From NCBI GenBank assembly GCA_002025645.1, contig CP018783.1, forward strand, positions 2,232,001-2,296,000: DNA of 64,000 bases, read 5' to 3'. Shown piece by piece: positions 50,747-60,816 of the stretch (its first letter is position 1; each line of letters starts with the position of its first letter). This DNA is from Curtobacterium pusillum. GTDB lineage: Bacteria; Actinomycetota; Actinomycetes; Actinomycetales; Microbacteriaceae. Below the pieces are notes generated by a model. The model was not told where the DNA came from. It made no database searches and worked only from the letters and a program-made list of their open reading frames with translations. Both the position numbers and the translations under genes were made by a program.

Positions 50747-51579
50747 TCACCGACCTCGCCCTCACCGGCCTGCTCGACACCGCCCGCACCGCGCACCGCG
50801 GCGTCGGGGCGTTCAACGTCGTCCTCCTCGAGCACGCCGAGGCGATCGTCGCCGGTGCCGAGCTCGCCGGGCTCCCCGTCATCCTGCAGATCAGCGAGAA
50901 CTGCGTCCGGTACCACGGCGGCCTCGCACCGATCACGACTGCGACGCAGGCGATCGCCCGGGCCGCCGACGTCGAGGTCCTCGTGCACCTGGACCACATC
51001 GAGGACCCCGAGCTGGTGCTCGCCGGTGTCGGGCTCGGCGTGGACTCGATCATGTACGACGGCTCCCACCTCGACTTCACCGCGAACGTCGAGGCGACCC
51101 GTGCGCTCGCGGGGCGTTGTCACGACGCCGGGGTCGCGATCGAGGCCGAACTCGGCGAGGTCGGTGGGAAGGACGGCGTCCACGCTCCCGGGGTGCGGAC
51201 CGATCCGGACGACGCGGCCGCGTTCGTCGCCGACACCGGGGTCGATGCCCTCGCCGTGGCGGTGGGGACCTCGCACGCGATGCAGACGCGGGAAGCCTCG
51301 GTGGACCGGGACCTCGTCGGACGGCTGCGCGCGACCGTTCCGGTGCCCCTCGTGCTGCACGGCTCGTCGGGTCTGTCGGACGACGAACTCCGCGGTGCCG
51401 TGCAGTCGGGGATGACGAAGATCAACATCTCCACGCACCTGAACGGGCTGTTCACACGGGCGCTGCGCGAGGTGCTCGACGAGCGCCCGGACGTCGTCGA
51501 CCCCCGCAAGTACGTGTCCGCGGGCCGGGACGCCATCGCCGCGGAAACCGCACGGCTGCTGACGCTGCTGCACGGCTGA
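50743..51579 (+). CDS. class II ketose-bisphosphate aldolase (GatY/KbaY/AgaY type)
   Basis: A 278-residue zinc aldolase. VLVHLDHIED supplies the catalytic Asp and zinc His, AIEAELGEVGGKDG the activating residues, VAVGTSHA the next zinc His, and LVLHGSSGLSDDELR with ISTHLN the phosphate sites. The family cleaves fructose- or tagatose-1,6-bisphosphate to dihydroxyacetone phosphate and glyceraldehyde-3-phosphate. As the last operon gene after a PfkB kinase, the tagatose reaction is most likely. Confidence 0.9.
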   Translation: MITDLALTGLLDTARTAHRGVGAFNVVLLEHAEAIVAGAELAGLPVILQISENCVRYHGGLAPITTATQAIARAADVEVLVHLDHIEDPELVLAGVGLGVDSIMYDGSHLDFTANVEATRALAGRCHDAGVAIEAELGEVGGKDGVHAPGVRTDPDDAAAFVADTGVDALAVAVGTSHAMQTREASVDRDLVGRLRATVPVPLVLHGSSGLSDDELRGAVQSGMTKINISTHLNGLFTRALREVLDERPDVVDPRKYVSAGRDAIAAETARLLTLLHG

Positions 51580-51584
51580 CCCGG

Positions 51585-51639
51585 ACGAAGCGGTCAGCAG
51601 CGCAGCCGCGTCAGCAGCGCGGCCCGGTCAGCAGAGCGG
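51585..51639. repeat. Three short GTCAGCAG repeats after the aldolase gene
   Basis: Units with cores GGTCAGCAGCGC, CGTCAGCAGCGC and GGTCAGCAGAGC follow at about 16-base spacing; the last overlaps the sdaA stop codon. No hairpin is evident. Confidence 0.5.
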
Positions 51640-53019
51640 GACGTTCACCGCGAGCCCGCCCATCGCGGTCTCCTTGTACTTCGTGGACATGTCGGCGCCC
51701 GTCTGCCGCATCGTCTCGACGACCTGGTCGAGCGACACGTGGTGCACCCCGTCGCCGCGCAGGGCCATCCGGGCGGCGTTGATCGCCTTGTTCGCCGCGA
51801 TGGCGTTCCGCTCGATGCACGGGATCTGCACCAGGCCGCCGATCGGGTCGCAGGTCAGCCCGAGGTTGTGCTCCATCGCGATCTCCGCCGCGTTCTCGAC
51901 CTGCTCGGGGGTCCCGCCCAGCACCTCGGCGAGCCCGGCGGCTGCCATGGACGCGGCGGACCCGACCTCACCCTGGCACCCGACCTCGGCGCCGGAGATC
52001 GATGCGCGTTCCTTGTAGATCGACCCGACCGCACCCGCGGTCAGGAGGAACCGGACCACGGCGTCGTCACGGGTGTCGGGCGTCACGGTCGGCACGTACG
52101 TGAGCGCGTAGTACAGGACCGCGGGGATGATGCCGGCGGCGCCGTTCGTGGGGGCGGTGACGACACGACCACCGGTGGCGTTCTCCTCGTTGACGGCCAT
52201 CGCGATGAGGTTCACCCACTCCATCGCGAAGAGCGGGTCGTGCTCGGGGTCGTCGCGGGTGAGCTGCTCGTACCAGTTCGCGGCCCGCCGCCGGACGGTG
52301 AGCCCGCCCGGCAGGGTGCCGGAACGCTCGACGCTCCGGTCGACGCAGGACTCCATGACGTCGTGGATGCGCAGGAGCCCGGCCCGGACGTCCTCGAGTG
52401 CCCGTGTGGCGGTCTCGTTCGCGAGGGCGACACCGCTGACCGGCAGTGCGGTGGCGGCGCAGGCAGCGAGGAGCTCGGCACCGCTCGAGAACGGGTGCGG
52501 AACGGCGTCGTCGACGGGGATCGCGGCCTCGGCGACGTCGCCACCGGTGTCGCTCGTGATGAACCCGCCACCGATCGAGTAGTACGTCTCCTCGGCGATC
52601 GTCAGGTCGGACGCATCGGCTGCTCGGAGCCGCATCGCGTTGGGGTGCCTGGGGAGCATCGTCAGGGGGTGCAGGACGATGTCGGCGAGCCGGAACGGGA
52701 CCGCGGTCCCACCGGCGAGGCGGAGCGACCCGGTGTCGTCGACCTCGGCGAGGTCGCGCGCCATCGCATCGGGGTCCACCGTCTCCGGGTCGGAGCCCAT
52801 CAGCCCCGCGACGACGGCGCCGAGCGTCCCGTGGCCCTGCCCGGTGGAGGCCAGGGACCCGTAGAGGTCGACGCGGACGGTCGCGATCGGCGTCCCGGCG
52901 GCGCCTGCGGCGTGCGTCGCGCGGGCCACGAAGGCCGCGCCCGCGCGCATCGGTCCGACGGTGTGGGAACTCGACGGACCGATCCCGATGCTGAACAGAT
53001 CGAAGACGGAGACCGGCAC
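51628..53019 (-). CDS. sdaA: L-serine ammonia-lyase, iron-sulfur type
   Basis: A single-chain serine dehydratase of 463 residues converting L-serine to pyruvate and ammonia through a 4Fe-4S cluster. [20 protein letters not shown] starts the beta domain. [16 protein letters not shown] and [18 protein letters not shown] provide the three cluster cysteines, and [11 protein letters not shown] the core of the alpha domain. TAGTGT six bases before GTG 53019 fixes a leaderless start. Length is normal for the fused form. Confidence 0.95.
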   Translation of the reverse strand: MPVSVFDLFSIGIGPSSSHTVGPMRAGAAFVARATHAAGAAGTPIATVRVDLYGSLASTGQGHGTLGAVVAGLMGSDPETVDPDAMARDLAEVDDTGSLRLAGGTAVPFRLADIVLHPLTMLPRHPNAMRLRAADASDLTIAEETYYSIGGGFITSDTGGDVAEAAIPVDDAVPHPFSSGAELLAACAATALPVSGVALANETATRALEDVRAGLLRIHDVMESCVDRSVERSGTLPGGLTVRRRAANWYEQLTRDDPEHDPLFAMEWVNLIAMAVNEENATGGRVVTAPTNGAAGIIPAVLYYALTYVPTVTPDTRDDAVVRFLLTAGAVGSIYKERASISGAEVGCQGEVGSAASMAAAGLAEVLGGTPEQVENAAEIAMEHNLGLTCDPIGGLVQIPCIERNAIAANKAINAARMALRGDGVHHVSLDQVVETMRQTGADMSTKYKETAMGGLAVNVPLC

Positions 53020-53053
53020 CCCGCCACACTAACCCGTCCGGACGGGTGGGGGA

Positions 53054-53245
53054 TCAGCGGCGCGAACCCTGGTTCGGCATGAGGATCCAGAGCACGACGT
53101 AGGCGATCCAGAGCGGGCCGGGGAAGAAGCTCAGGATGACCCAGGCGATGCGGACGAAGGTGCGGGACCAGCCGAAGCGGTCGGCGATGCCGGCGCAGAC
53201 ACCAGCGAGGAGACGACCGTTGCGGGGGCGGATGAGTGTGTTCAT
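53054..53245 (-). CDS. PspC-domain membrane protein
   Basis: A 63-residue protein that is a single PspC domain: RNGRLLAGVCAGIADRFGWSRTFVRIAW followed by one membrane helix LSFFPGPLWIAYVVLWILMP. PspC proteins sense envelope stress; stand-alone short forms are common in actinobacteria and of unclear role. ATG 53245 is chosen so that the basic head precedes the motif directly. Confidence 0.9.
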   Translation of the reverse strand: MNTLIRPRNGRLLAGVCAGIADRFGWSRTFVRIAWVILSFFPGPLWIAYVVLWILMPNQGSRR

Positions 53246-53380
53246 GACATCGACGGTACGGACACGGCGTTCCGGATCGAATCCGGGGGACTCCCGTATC
53301 CGGGGTGGGGACAACCCCACCCCCGTCCACAACTCGGCTTGTGGACCGCTCCATCGGCACGGAGATGGGAGACTGGGGCC

Positions 53381-54199
53381 ATGCCCATCCTCAACAAGGA
53401 CATGCAGGTCTGCATCTCACTCGCCGCTCGGCCGAGCAACATCGGCACCCGGTTCCACAACCTCCTCTACGACGAACTCGGCCTGAACTTCGCCTACAAG
53501 GCCTTCACGACGACCGACCTCGCGGGCGCAGTGACCGGCATCCGTGCGCTCGGCATCCGCGGGTGCTCAGTCTCGATGCCCTTCAAGGAGGCGATCATCC
53601 CCCTCGTCGACGTCGTCGAGGAGTCCGCGGCGGCCATCGAGTCGATCAACACGGTGGTGAACGACGACGGCGTGCTGACGGCGTCGAACACCGACTACGA
53701 AGCGGTGGCGTCGCTCCTCGCGTCGCACGCGGTCGACCCGACGTCGAGCGTCCTGCTCCGCGGCTCCGGTGGCATGGCGAAGGCCGTCACGGCGGCGTTC
53801 CGGGGTGCGGGCTTCGAGCGGCTGACGGTCGTCGCCCGCAACGAGCAGACCGGCCCGGCACTCGCGTCGCAGTACGGCTACGACTGGGTTGCGGACGAGC
53901 GTGAGGCATCGCCGGCGGACGTCGTCGTCAACGTCACGCCGCTCGGCATGCGGGGCGACCAGCAGGACGCTCTCGCCTTCGAACAGGACCGGATCGAGGC
54001 CGCGCACACGGTGTTCGACGTCGTCGCCTTCCCGTCGGAGACCCCGCTCGTCCTCGCCGGACGCACGGCGGGCAAGCGGGTCATCACCGGTGCCGAGGTG
54101 ATCGCGCTGCAGGCAGCGCGGCAGTTCGAGCGGTACACGGGCGTCGCCCTGACGGATGACCAGGTCCGCCGGGCCAGCGAGTTCAGCCGCGCTGACTAG
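53381..54199 (+). CDS. shikimate 5-dehydrogenase-like protein
   Basis: A 272-residue AroE-fold protein. The substrate domain has the segment GCSVSMPFKEAIIPLVD and INTVVNDDG; the NADP domain has LLRGSGGMAKAVTAAF and VNVTPLGM; GAEVIALQAARQFERYTG ends it. The N-terminal ISLAARPSNIGTRFHN replaces the usual G-x-P-x-x-H-S-x-S shikimate loop, so this may be a paralogue acting on another substrate. GAGACT six bases before ATG 53381 fits the leaderless pattern. Confidence 0.87.
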   Translation: MPILNKDMQVCISLAARPSNIGTRFHNLLYDELGLNFAYKAFTTTDLAGAVTGIRALGIRGCSVSMPFKEAIIPLVDVVEESAAAIESINTVVNDDGVLTASNTDYEAVASLLASHAVDPTSSVLLRGSGGMAKAVTAAFRGAGFERLTVVARNEQTGPALASQYGYDWVADEREASPADVVVNVTPLGMRGDQQDALAFEQDRIEAAHTVFDVVAFPSETPLVLAGRTAGKRVITGAEVIALQAARQFERYTGVALTDDQVRRASEFSRAD

Positions 54200-54231
54200 C
54201 GGCGGGAGCCGCCCACGGACCGAGCAGATGC

Positions 54232-54275
54232 CGGACTGGAGGCACGGTGCGGGCCCGCCCCGCGCCTCCAGTCCG
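54232..54275. terminator. Bidirectional hairpin terminator (TGGAGGC type)
   Basis: CGGACTGGAGGC (54232-54243) pairs perfectly with GCCTCCAGTCCG (54264-54275), and the loop can also fold. It lies between two convergent gene ends and resembles the hairpin at 60771-60816. Confidence 0.75.
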
Positions 54276-54284
54276 ACAGGGACG

Positions 54285-54728
54285 TCAGTCGGTCTCGGCG
54301 CGACCCGCAGCGACCCACCCGAGCCGTCGCAACGTCTCGCGGTTCCGTACCCAGAGCACCGGTTGCAACAGGAAGCCCGGTACCCACGACCCCGGTCCGG
54401 CGATCGCGTTCTCGACGATGGTGACCTTGCAGCCGCGTCGGTGCTCCTCGACGGTCAGCTCGACGCGAGCCTCGCCGAGCGGCCAGCCCTGCGGCTGGAT
54501 CACCATCCGGTGTGGCGGATCCCACTCGTGCACCGTCGTGACGTCGTCGATCACGAAGGGCCACGAGCCGAACGAGTGGTGCAGGCGGGTGCCGACGGCG
54601 GGCCACCCGACGTCCTGCCCGCGCATGCGCGACGCCCCGACCACCCAGGTCGTGAAGAGCCATCCGTCGGCGAGCACGTCGAAGACGTCCTCCGGGCGGC
54701 AGTGCAGGACGCGGACGTTCTTCGACAT
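54285..54728 (-). CDS. SRPBCC-fold (START-like) protein
   Basis: A 147-residue protein with a helix-grip fold: VRVLHCRPEDVFDVLADGWLFTTWVVG, then beta strands and RNRETLRRLGWVAAG near the end. SRPBCC proteins bind hydrophobic ligands or act as cyclases. It lies three bases after the FAD oxidoreductase gene on the same strand, a pairing that suggests a shared hydrophobic substrate; that is inference. Start ATG 54728. Confidence 0.87.
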   Translation of the reverse strand: MSKNVRVLHCRPEDVFDVLADGWLFTTWVVGASRMRGQDVGWPAVGTRLHHSFGSWPFVIDDVTTVHEWDPPHRMVIQPQGWPLGEARVELTVEEHRRGCKVTIVENAIAGPGSWVPGFLLQPVLWVRNRETLRRLGWVAAGRAETD

Positions 54729-54731
54729 TGG

Positions 54732-56177
54732 TCAGTCCTCCGGTGCGAGATCGACGTGCTCGGGCAGCCCGAACGTGTGGCGGAGCGCGCTCCTGGCCGC
54801 GTGCCAGCCGGCCATGCCGTGCACGCCCGGGCCGGGTGCGGAGGCTTCCGAGCAGAGGTACATGCCGCCGCCCATCCGCCACGGGTCGGACGACAGCAGC
54901 GGCCGCTTGACGAGCTGCCAGAAGCTCGCGGCGCCGGCGGCGATGTCGCCGCCGGCGTAGTTCGGGTTGTACGCGGCCAGGTCGAGGGCCGTGCGACTGC
55001 TCGACTGCAGGACCGTGTCGCGGAACCCCGGTGCGAACCGCTCGATCTGCCGCGTGACGGCCTCGGTCTGGTCCACGTCGGAACCCGAGGGGACGTGCGC
55101 GTAGGCCCAGAACACGTGCTTGCCCTCCGGTGCCCGGGTCGGGTCGACGACTGTGGGCTCCGAACCGAGGACGTACGGCCGCTCCGCGTGCTGACCGTTC
55201 GCGACGGCGCCCTCGGCAGCGGCGATCTCGGCACGCGTGCCACCGATGTGCACGGTTCCCGCCTTCCGGAGCGACTCGTTCGCCCACGGCACCGGGTCCG
55301 ACAGCGCGAAGTCGACCTTCGCCGCCGCGTTCCCGAACCGGAACCGTCGGAGGGCCCCGCGTCGTGGCGTCGGGATCTGCTTCCCGGCGATCCGGAGCAT
55401 GCCCGGCACGCTCGTGTCGAACAGCACCGCCTTCGCCGGGGTGAGGTCGCCGAGGGAACGGACCTCGCGGCCGGTCTCGATCCGCCCGCCGTGCGCGACC
55501 AGGTCCGCGGCGAGCGCGTCGACGATCGCCTGGCTCCCGCCGATCGGAACCGGCCACCCCCGCCCGTGGGCGTAGGCGCCGAGCGAGAGGGCTGCGGCCG
55601 CGGTGGCGAGGGACGGCATGTGCTGGATCGAGTGCGCAGCGACGCCGGAGACCATCGCGGGAGCCACGTCCTCGCGGAAGCGCAGGTTCCAGGCGCGCGA
55701 CCCCTGCTCGAGTGCCCGCAGGCCGAAGCGCAGGACGTTCAGGGGGTGGCGCGGGACGTTCAGCAGGGCATCCGTGGCGAAGTCCGCGACGTCGTCGGCG
55801 TTCCTCGCGAGGGGTGCCATGAGTTGGTGGAACGCCGGCCCGTCGGCTCCGAGCTCGTCGACGGTGCGCGCGAGGTCCCGGTACGCGATGCCGGCACGGC
55901 CGCCGTCGAGCGGGTGGCCGTACTGCACCTCGGGCAGGCGGAGGTCGATGCGGTCCTCGAGCCGGAAGCGTCGGAAGAACTCGGACTGCAGCGCCATCGG
56001 GTGCACCGCGGAACAGACGTCGTGCAGGAACCCGGGCAGCGTGAGCTCCGACGTCCGGGCGCCGCCGCCGATCGTGTCGTTCCGTTCGACGACCTCGACG
56101 CTGAGCCCGGCACGCGCGAGCGTCACCGCTGCCGCGAGTCCGTTCGGTCCGGCCCCGACGACCACCGCATCCACCAT
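54732..56177 (-). CDS. FAD-dependent phytoene-desaturase-like oxidoreductase
   Basis: A 481-residue flavoprotein of the phytoene desaturase/CrtI-related group. AVVVGAGPNGLAAAVTLARAG is the ADP-binding motif, IGGGARTSEL the second FAD motif, and GGMYLCSEASAPGPGVHGMAG the C-terminal FAD segment. No other carotenoid genes lie nearby, so a carotenoid role is not shown. TAGGCT seven bases before ATG 56177 supports the start. It is coupled to an SRPBCC gene downstream. Confidence 0.88.
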   Translation of the reverse strand: MVDAVVVGAGPNGLAAAVTLARAGLSVEVVERNDTIGGGARTSELTLPGFLHDVCSAVHPMALQSEFFRRFRLEDRIDLRLPEVQYGHPLDGGRAGIAYRDLARTVDELGADGPAFHQLMAPLARNADDVADFATDALLNVPRHPLNVLRFGLRALEQGSRAWNLRFREDVAPAMVSGVAAHSIQHMPSLATAAAALSLGAYAHGRGWPVPIGGSQAIVDALAADLVAHGGRIETGREVRSLGDLTPAKAVLFDTSVPGMLRIAGKQIPTPRRGALRRFRFGNAAAKVDFALSDPVPWANESLRKAGTVHIGGTRAEIAAAEGAVANGQHAERPYVLGSEPTVVDPTRAPEGKHVFWAYAHVPSGSDVDQTEAVTRQIERFAPGFRDTVLQSSSRTALDLAAYNPNYAGGDIAAGAASFWQLVKRPLLSSDPWRMGGGMYLCSEASAPGPGVHGMAGWHAARSALRHTFGLPEHVDLAPED

Positions 56178-56260
56178 GTCCCCGAGCCTAGGGATCCCCG
56201 GCTGCACGGCGTCCCGGTCACGCCGGGCACCGCCTCGCGCCCGAGACACCGCACCCGCGC

Positions 56261-56290
56261 CGAGACACCGCCGGTTCCGGCGGCGTCTCG
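56261..56290. terminator. 30-base hairpin between minus-strand genes
   Basis: CGAGACACCGCCGG pairs with CCGGCGGCGTCTCG around TT, with one mismatch. It lies between the end of the gene at 56371 and the FAD gene start and probably ends the upstream transcript. Confidence 0.65.
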
Positions 56291-56347
56291 CGGCCGGGCC
56301 GGCGTCTCCCGGCCGGGCCGGCGTCTCCCGGCCGGGCCGGCGTCTCG
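56281..56347. repeat. 19-bp tandem repeat, three and a half copies
   Basis: Unit CGGCGTCTC[G/C]CGGCCGGGC repeats at 56281, 56300 and 56319, with a partial fourth copy at 56338. The first unit is also the 3' arm of the hairpin at 56261-56290. Copy number may vary between strains. Confidence 0.85.
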
Positions 56348-56370
56348 CTACAGGGCCGCGGGCGACCGGA

Positions 56371-58006
<1,636 letters not shown>

Positions 58007-58032
58007 GCCTCAGAGACTAGGCACGCGAGCGC

Positions 58033-59310
58033 CTACTCGTACCGGAGCGCCTCGATCGGGTTCTGCCGGGCTGCCCGACGCGCGGGCAGGGTGCCGGCCA
58101 GGAAGGCGATGAACATCACGACCAGGATGATCGTGATCACCGAGGACGGTGCGAACTGCATGATCTGCAGGCCGGGCAGGTCCTTCAGGACGGTGCCGGC
58201 GAGCAGGTTCGAGATCCCGGTGCCGAGCAGGATCGCCACGCCGGCGCCGATCGCGCTGCCGAGGAACCCGATGAACACGGCCTCGAGCGAGAAGAGCGTG
58301 TAGACCTTCCCGCCGCCCATGCCCATGGCCTTCATCAGGCCGATCTCGCGGGTGCGCTCCTGGACGCTCATGAGCAGCGTGTTGATGATGCCGAACCCGG
58401 CGGCGACGAGCGCGATCACGGCGAAGGCGTTCAGGACACCGACGATCCCGCTGATAACGGTCTGGAACTGGCCGAGCTGGTCCTGGATCGTCTGGCCCGT
58501 GTAGCCGTCCCTCGACAGGGCGCTCTTCACGGTGCTCGCGGACGCCCCGGAGTCGAGGGTCGCCGTCGCGCTGGCGTACGACGTGGCGATGGACGCCGGC
58601 TTCCCGGTCTCCTGGGCAGCCTGCATCGCGTCGGTCAGGGTGGCGTTCGCACCGGCCCCGCCGCCGAACAGCGACTCGTTCTGCACACCGGCGACCGTGG
58701 CGGTCAGGGTGTGCTCGGTGCCCTGGTAGTCGTCGACGGCGATGGTGAGCTGCTTGCCCACGGCCGCCTTCGCGCCGCCGAGTCCGAGGTTCTTCAGGTA
58801 GTTCGTCGGCAGGAGCACCTGGTTGCCGGCGGAGGACGCGTCGTCCAGCTGCTTGCCGGCGGCGAGGTCGGCATCGAGCTCACCGGCGTTGGCCGCGACG
58901 TCGACGACGTACTTGCCCTTCCCGTCGTACTCGACCCACTTCGTGCTGAGGGCGACGGCCGGGCGGACGGTCCGGATCCCGGAGACGCGCTCGATCTTGT
59001 CGACGTCCGACTGGGACAGGTACGCGAACGACGCGGGGCCGCGGTTGACGCTCTGGCTCGACTCGTCCGGGTCGTACTTCGCCGGACCGCTGTCGGTGCT
59101 CGACTCGACGGTCTTCGTGATCGTCAGGGACCCGGTGTCACCGATGGAGGCGACCTGGGTGTCGATGTAGTTGCTGACGCCGGTGCCGATCGCCGAGGTC
59201 AGGGTGATCGTGAAGGCACCGATGAAGATCGCGATCACGGTGAGGGTGGTGCGCAGCTTCGACCGGAACGTGTTCGAGACCGCGGTGCGGAGCAGGTCGA
59301 GGAAGTTCAT
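58033..59310 (-). CDS. MacB-type ABC transporter permease
   Basis: A 425-residue permease of the FtsX/MacB group. It has one N-terminal helix (LTVIAIFIGAFTITLTSAIG), a large outside domain (residues 45-270) and three C-terminal helices starting at about residue 290 with AFAVIALVAAGFGIINTLLMSVQERTREIG and ending RRAARQNPIEALRYE. Such units couple ATP use to envelope substrate export. It overlaps the ATPase gene (ATGA). The exported compound is unknown. Confidence 0.92.
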   Translation of the reverse strand: MNFLDLLRTAVSNTFRSKLRTTLTVIAIFIGAFTITLTSAIGTGVSNYIDTQVASIGDTGSLTITKTVESSTDSGPAKYDPDESSQSVNRGPASFAYLSQSDVDKIERVSGIRTVRPAVALSTKWVEYDGKGKYVVDVAANAGELDADLAAGKQLDDASSAGNQVLLPTNYLKNLGLGGAKAAVGKQLTIAVDDYQGTEHTLTATVAGVQNESLFGGGAGANATLTDAMQAAQETGKPASIATSYASATATLDSGASASTVKSALSRDGYTGQTIQDQLGQFQTVISGIVGVLNAFAVIALVAAGFGIINTLLMSVQERTREIGLMKAMGMGGGKVYTLFSLEAVFIGFLGSAIGAGVAILLGTGISNLLAGTVLKDLPGLQIMQFAPSSVITIILVVMFIAFLAGTLPARRAARQNPIEALRYE

Positions 59311-60053
59311 GCGGAGTGCCTTCCGTGCGTGGCCTGCTGGTCGACGGCGGCGCCGGCGGTGGGTGTGCCGTCCGGTCCACCCACGATGCGTCCGTCGCGC
59401 ACGTTGACGCGCCGGTCGCAGCGCTCGGCGAGTTCCTCGTCGTGGGTGACGACCACCAGGGTGATGCCGCGGTCGCGCTGCAACCCGAAGAGCATGTCCT
59501 CGACGACCTGGCCGGTGTTCGTGTCGAGGTTGCCGGTCGGCTCGTCCGCGAAGATCACGCTCGGCTCGCCGACGAGCGCACGCGCGATGACCACACGCTG
59601 CTTCTGCCCGCCGGACAGGTCGTTCGCGTCGTTCTTCGCCTTGTCGGCCAGGCCGAGGGCATCGAGTGCCGCCATGCCGCGGCGCTTCCGCTCGGCGCCG
59701 GTGACGCCGGCGATCTTCAGCGGCAGCACGACGTTGTCGAGCACGGAGGTCTTCGGCGTGAGGAAGAACTGCTGGAAGACGAAGCCGAACGTGCTGTTCC
59801 GCGTGCGGTTCACCTGCCGGGCGCTCAGCGTCGCGGCGTCGGTGCCGTCGAGCAGGACCTGCCCGGCCGACGGCTTGTCGAGAAGGGCGAGCAGGTGCAT
59901 CAGGGTCGACTTGCCCGAGCCGGACTTGCCGACGATGGCGAGGCTCTCACCCTGGTTCACCTGCAGGGACACCCCCTTGAGCGCATCGAACCGCGTCGCG
60001 CCGCGGCCGTAGGTCCTGGCGAGGTCACGCGCCTCGAGCACGGGAGTGGTCAT
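59307..60053 (-). CDS. ABC transporter ATPase (LolD/MacB type)
   Basis: A 248-residue ATPase with Walker A GKSGSGKST, Q-loop FVFQQFFL, signature LSGGQKQR, Walker B VIFADEPTGNLD and the switch His in VVVTHDEELA. It pairs with the overlapping FtsX-like permease to form a MacB/LolD-type complex. The divergent TetR gene begins 81 bases away, and the shared region holds a palindrome, so the exporter is probably TetR-controlled. Confidence 0.94.
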   Translation of the reverse strand: MTTPVLEARDLARTYGRGATRFDALKGVSLQVNQGESLAIVGKSGSGKSTLMHLLALLDKPSAGQVLLDGTDAATLSARQVNRTRNSTFGFVFQQFFLTPKTSVLDNVVLPLKIAGVTGAERKRRGMAALDALGLADKAKNDANDLSGGQKQRVVIARALVGEPSVIFADEPTGNLDTNTGQVVEDMLFGLQRDRGITLVVVTHDEELAERCDRRVNVRDGRIVGGPDGTPTAGAAVDQQATHGRHSA

Positions 60054-60097
60054 GCGCCCACCGTACTGTCCGCTGCACGACTGCAAGTTTGCGTTTG

Positions 60098-60126
60098 CTG
60101 TAAACGATGTGACGTTCCGGTTACAG
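60098..60126. promoter_or_regulatory. Candidate TetR operator between exporter and tetR
   Basis: CTGTAA-N17-TTACAG is a perfect half-site pair. TACAGT (60122-60127) is also six bases before the tetR ATG, so binding here would block the leaderless tetR promoter and could affect the divergent exporter. Confidence 0.6.
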
Positions 60127-60133
60127 TCGGGCC

Positions 60134-60763
60134 ATGCCCGACACCGCGCCCGCCTCCGAGATGGGCCTCCGCGACCGCAAACGCCTCGAGACCCGGCACC
60201 GCATCGCCGAGGCAGCCCGTTCCCTCGCGCTCGAACAGGACATCGACCACACCACGATCGAGCAGATCGCCGCGCGGGCCGAGGTCTCGCCGCGGACGTT
60301 CTTCAACTACTTCGAGAGCAAGGAGGACGCGGTCCTCGGGCACACCGAGCTCGACCTCACGCCGGAGACGCTCGACGCGCACCTGGCGACGGTCGCGGGG
60401 GAGCCGGCAGCGCAGGCCGTGGTGGACCTGGCGTTCCTGGTGTTCGGTTCCTCGTTCGGCGACGAGCACGAGCGGCTCGCCCGGAAGGAGGTCATCGTGC
60501 GCTTCCCGCAGCTCATGCGCCGGCAGGTCTCCCGCATGACCACGGTGGCCGAGGCGATGACGGGGGCCGTCCGCACGATCCTCGAACGCGATCCGGCGTG
60601 GGGTCCCGACGCGGCGACCCCGCAGGCGGCCGAGATGCTGCTCGGCATGTGCATGACCGGGCTGCGGAGCTCGGCACGCCACGAGGGGTCGGACCCGGAG
60701 GAGGTCCGCGAGCGGGTGGTCGCGACCATCCGTGACACCGCGGCCCGCATCACGGCCCAGTAG
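60134..60763 (+). CDS. TetR-family regulator
   Basis: A 209-residue repressor. The N-terminal helix-turn-helix is TRHRIAEAARSLALEQDIDHTTIEQIAARAEVSPRTFFNYFESKEDAV-like (read in two parts: HTTIEQIAARAEVS, RTFFNYFESKED). The C-terminal ligand domain is less conserved. It is divergent from the MacB-type exporter, the common layout for drug- or lipid-sensing TetR proteins. ATG 60134 is set by the TACAGT box. The ligand is unknown. Confidence 0.93.
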   Translation: MPDTAPASEMGLRDRKRLETRHRIAEAARSLALEQDIDHTTIEQIAARAEVSPRTFFNYFESKEDAVLGHTELDLTPETLDAHLATVAGEPAAQAVVDLAFLVFGSSFGDEHERLARKEVIVRFPQLMRRQVSRMTTVAEAMTGAVRTILERDPAWGPDAATPQAAEMLLGMCMTGLRSSARHEGSDPEEVRERVVATIRDTAARITAQ

Positions 60764-60770
60764 CGGACGT

Positions 60771-60816
60771 ACGGACTGGAGGCGCGTGGCGTGCCCGCCA
60801 CGCGCCTCCCGTCCGT
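60771..60816. terminator. Bidirectional 20-bp hairpin terminator (TGGAGGC type)
   Basis: Arms 60771-60790 and 60797-60816 are complementary with one mismatch around GTGCCC. The right arm touches the stop codon of the convergent binding-protein gene. It shares ACGGACTGGAGGC with the hairpin at 54232-54275. Confidence 0.8.

Noticed and set aside
54732..56177. Carotenoid biosynthesis cluster
   Set aside because: The FAD protein resembles phytoene desaturases, but no crtE, crtB or other carotenoid gene is nearby.
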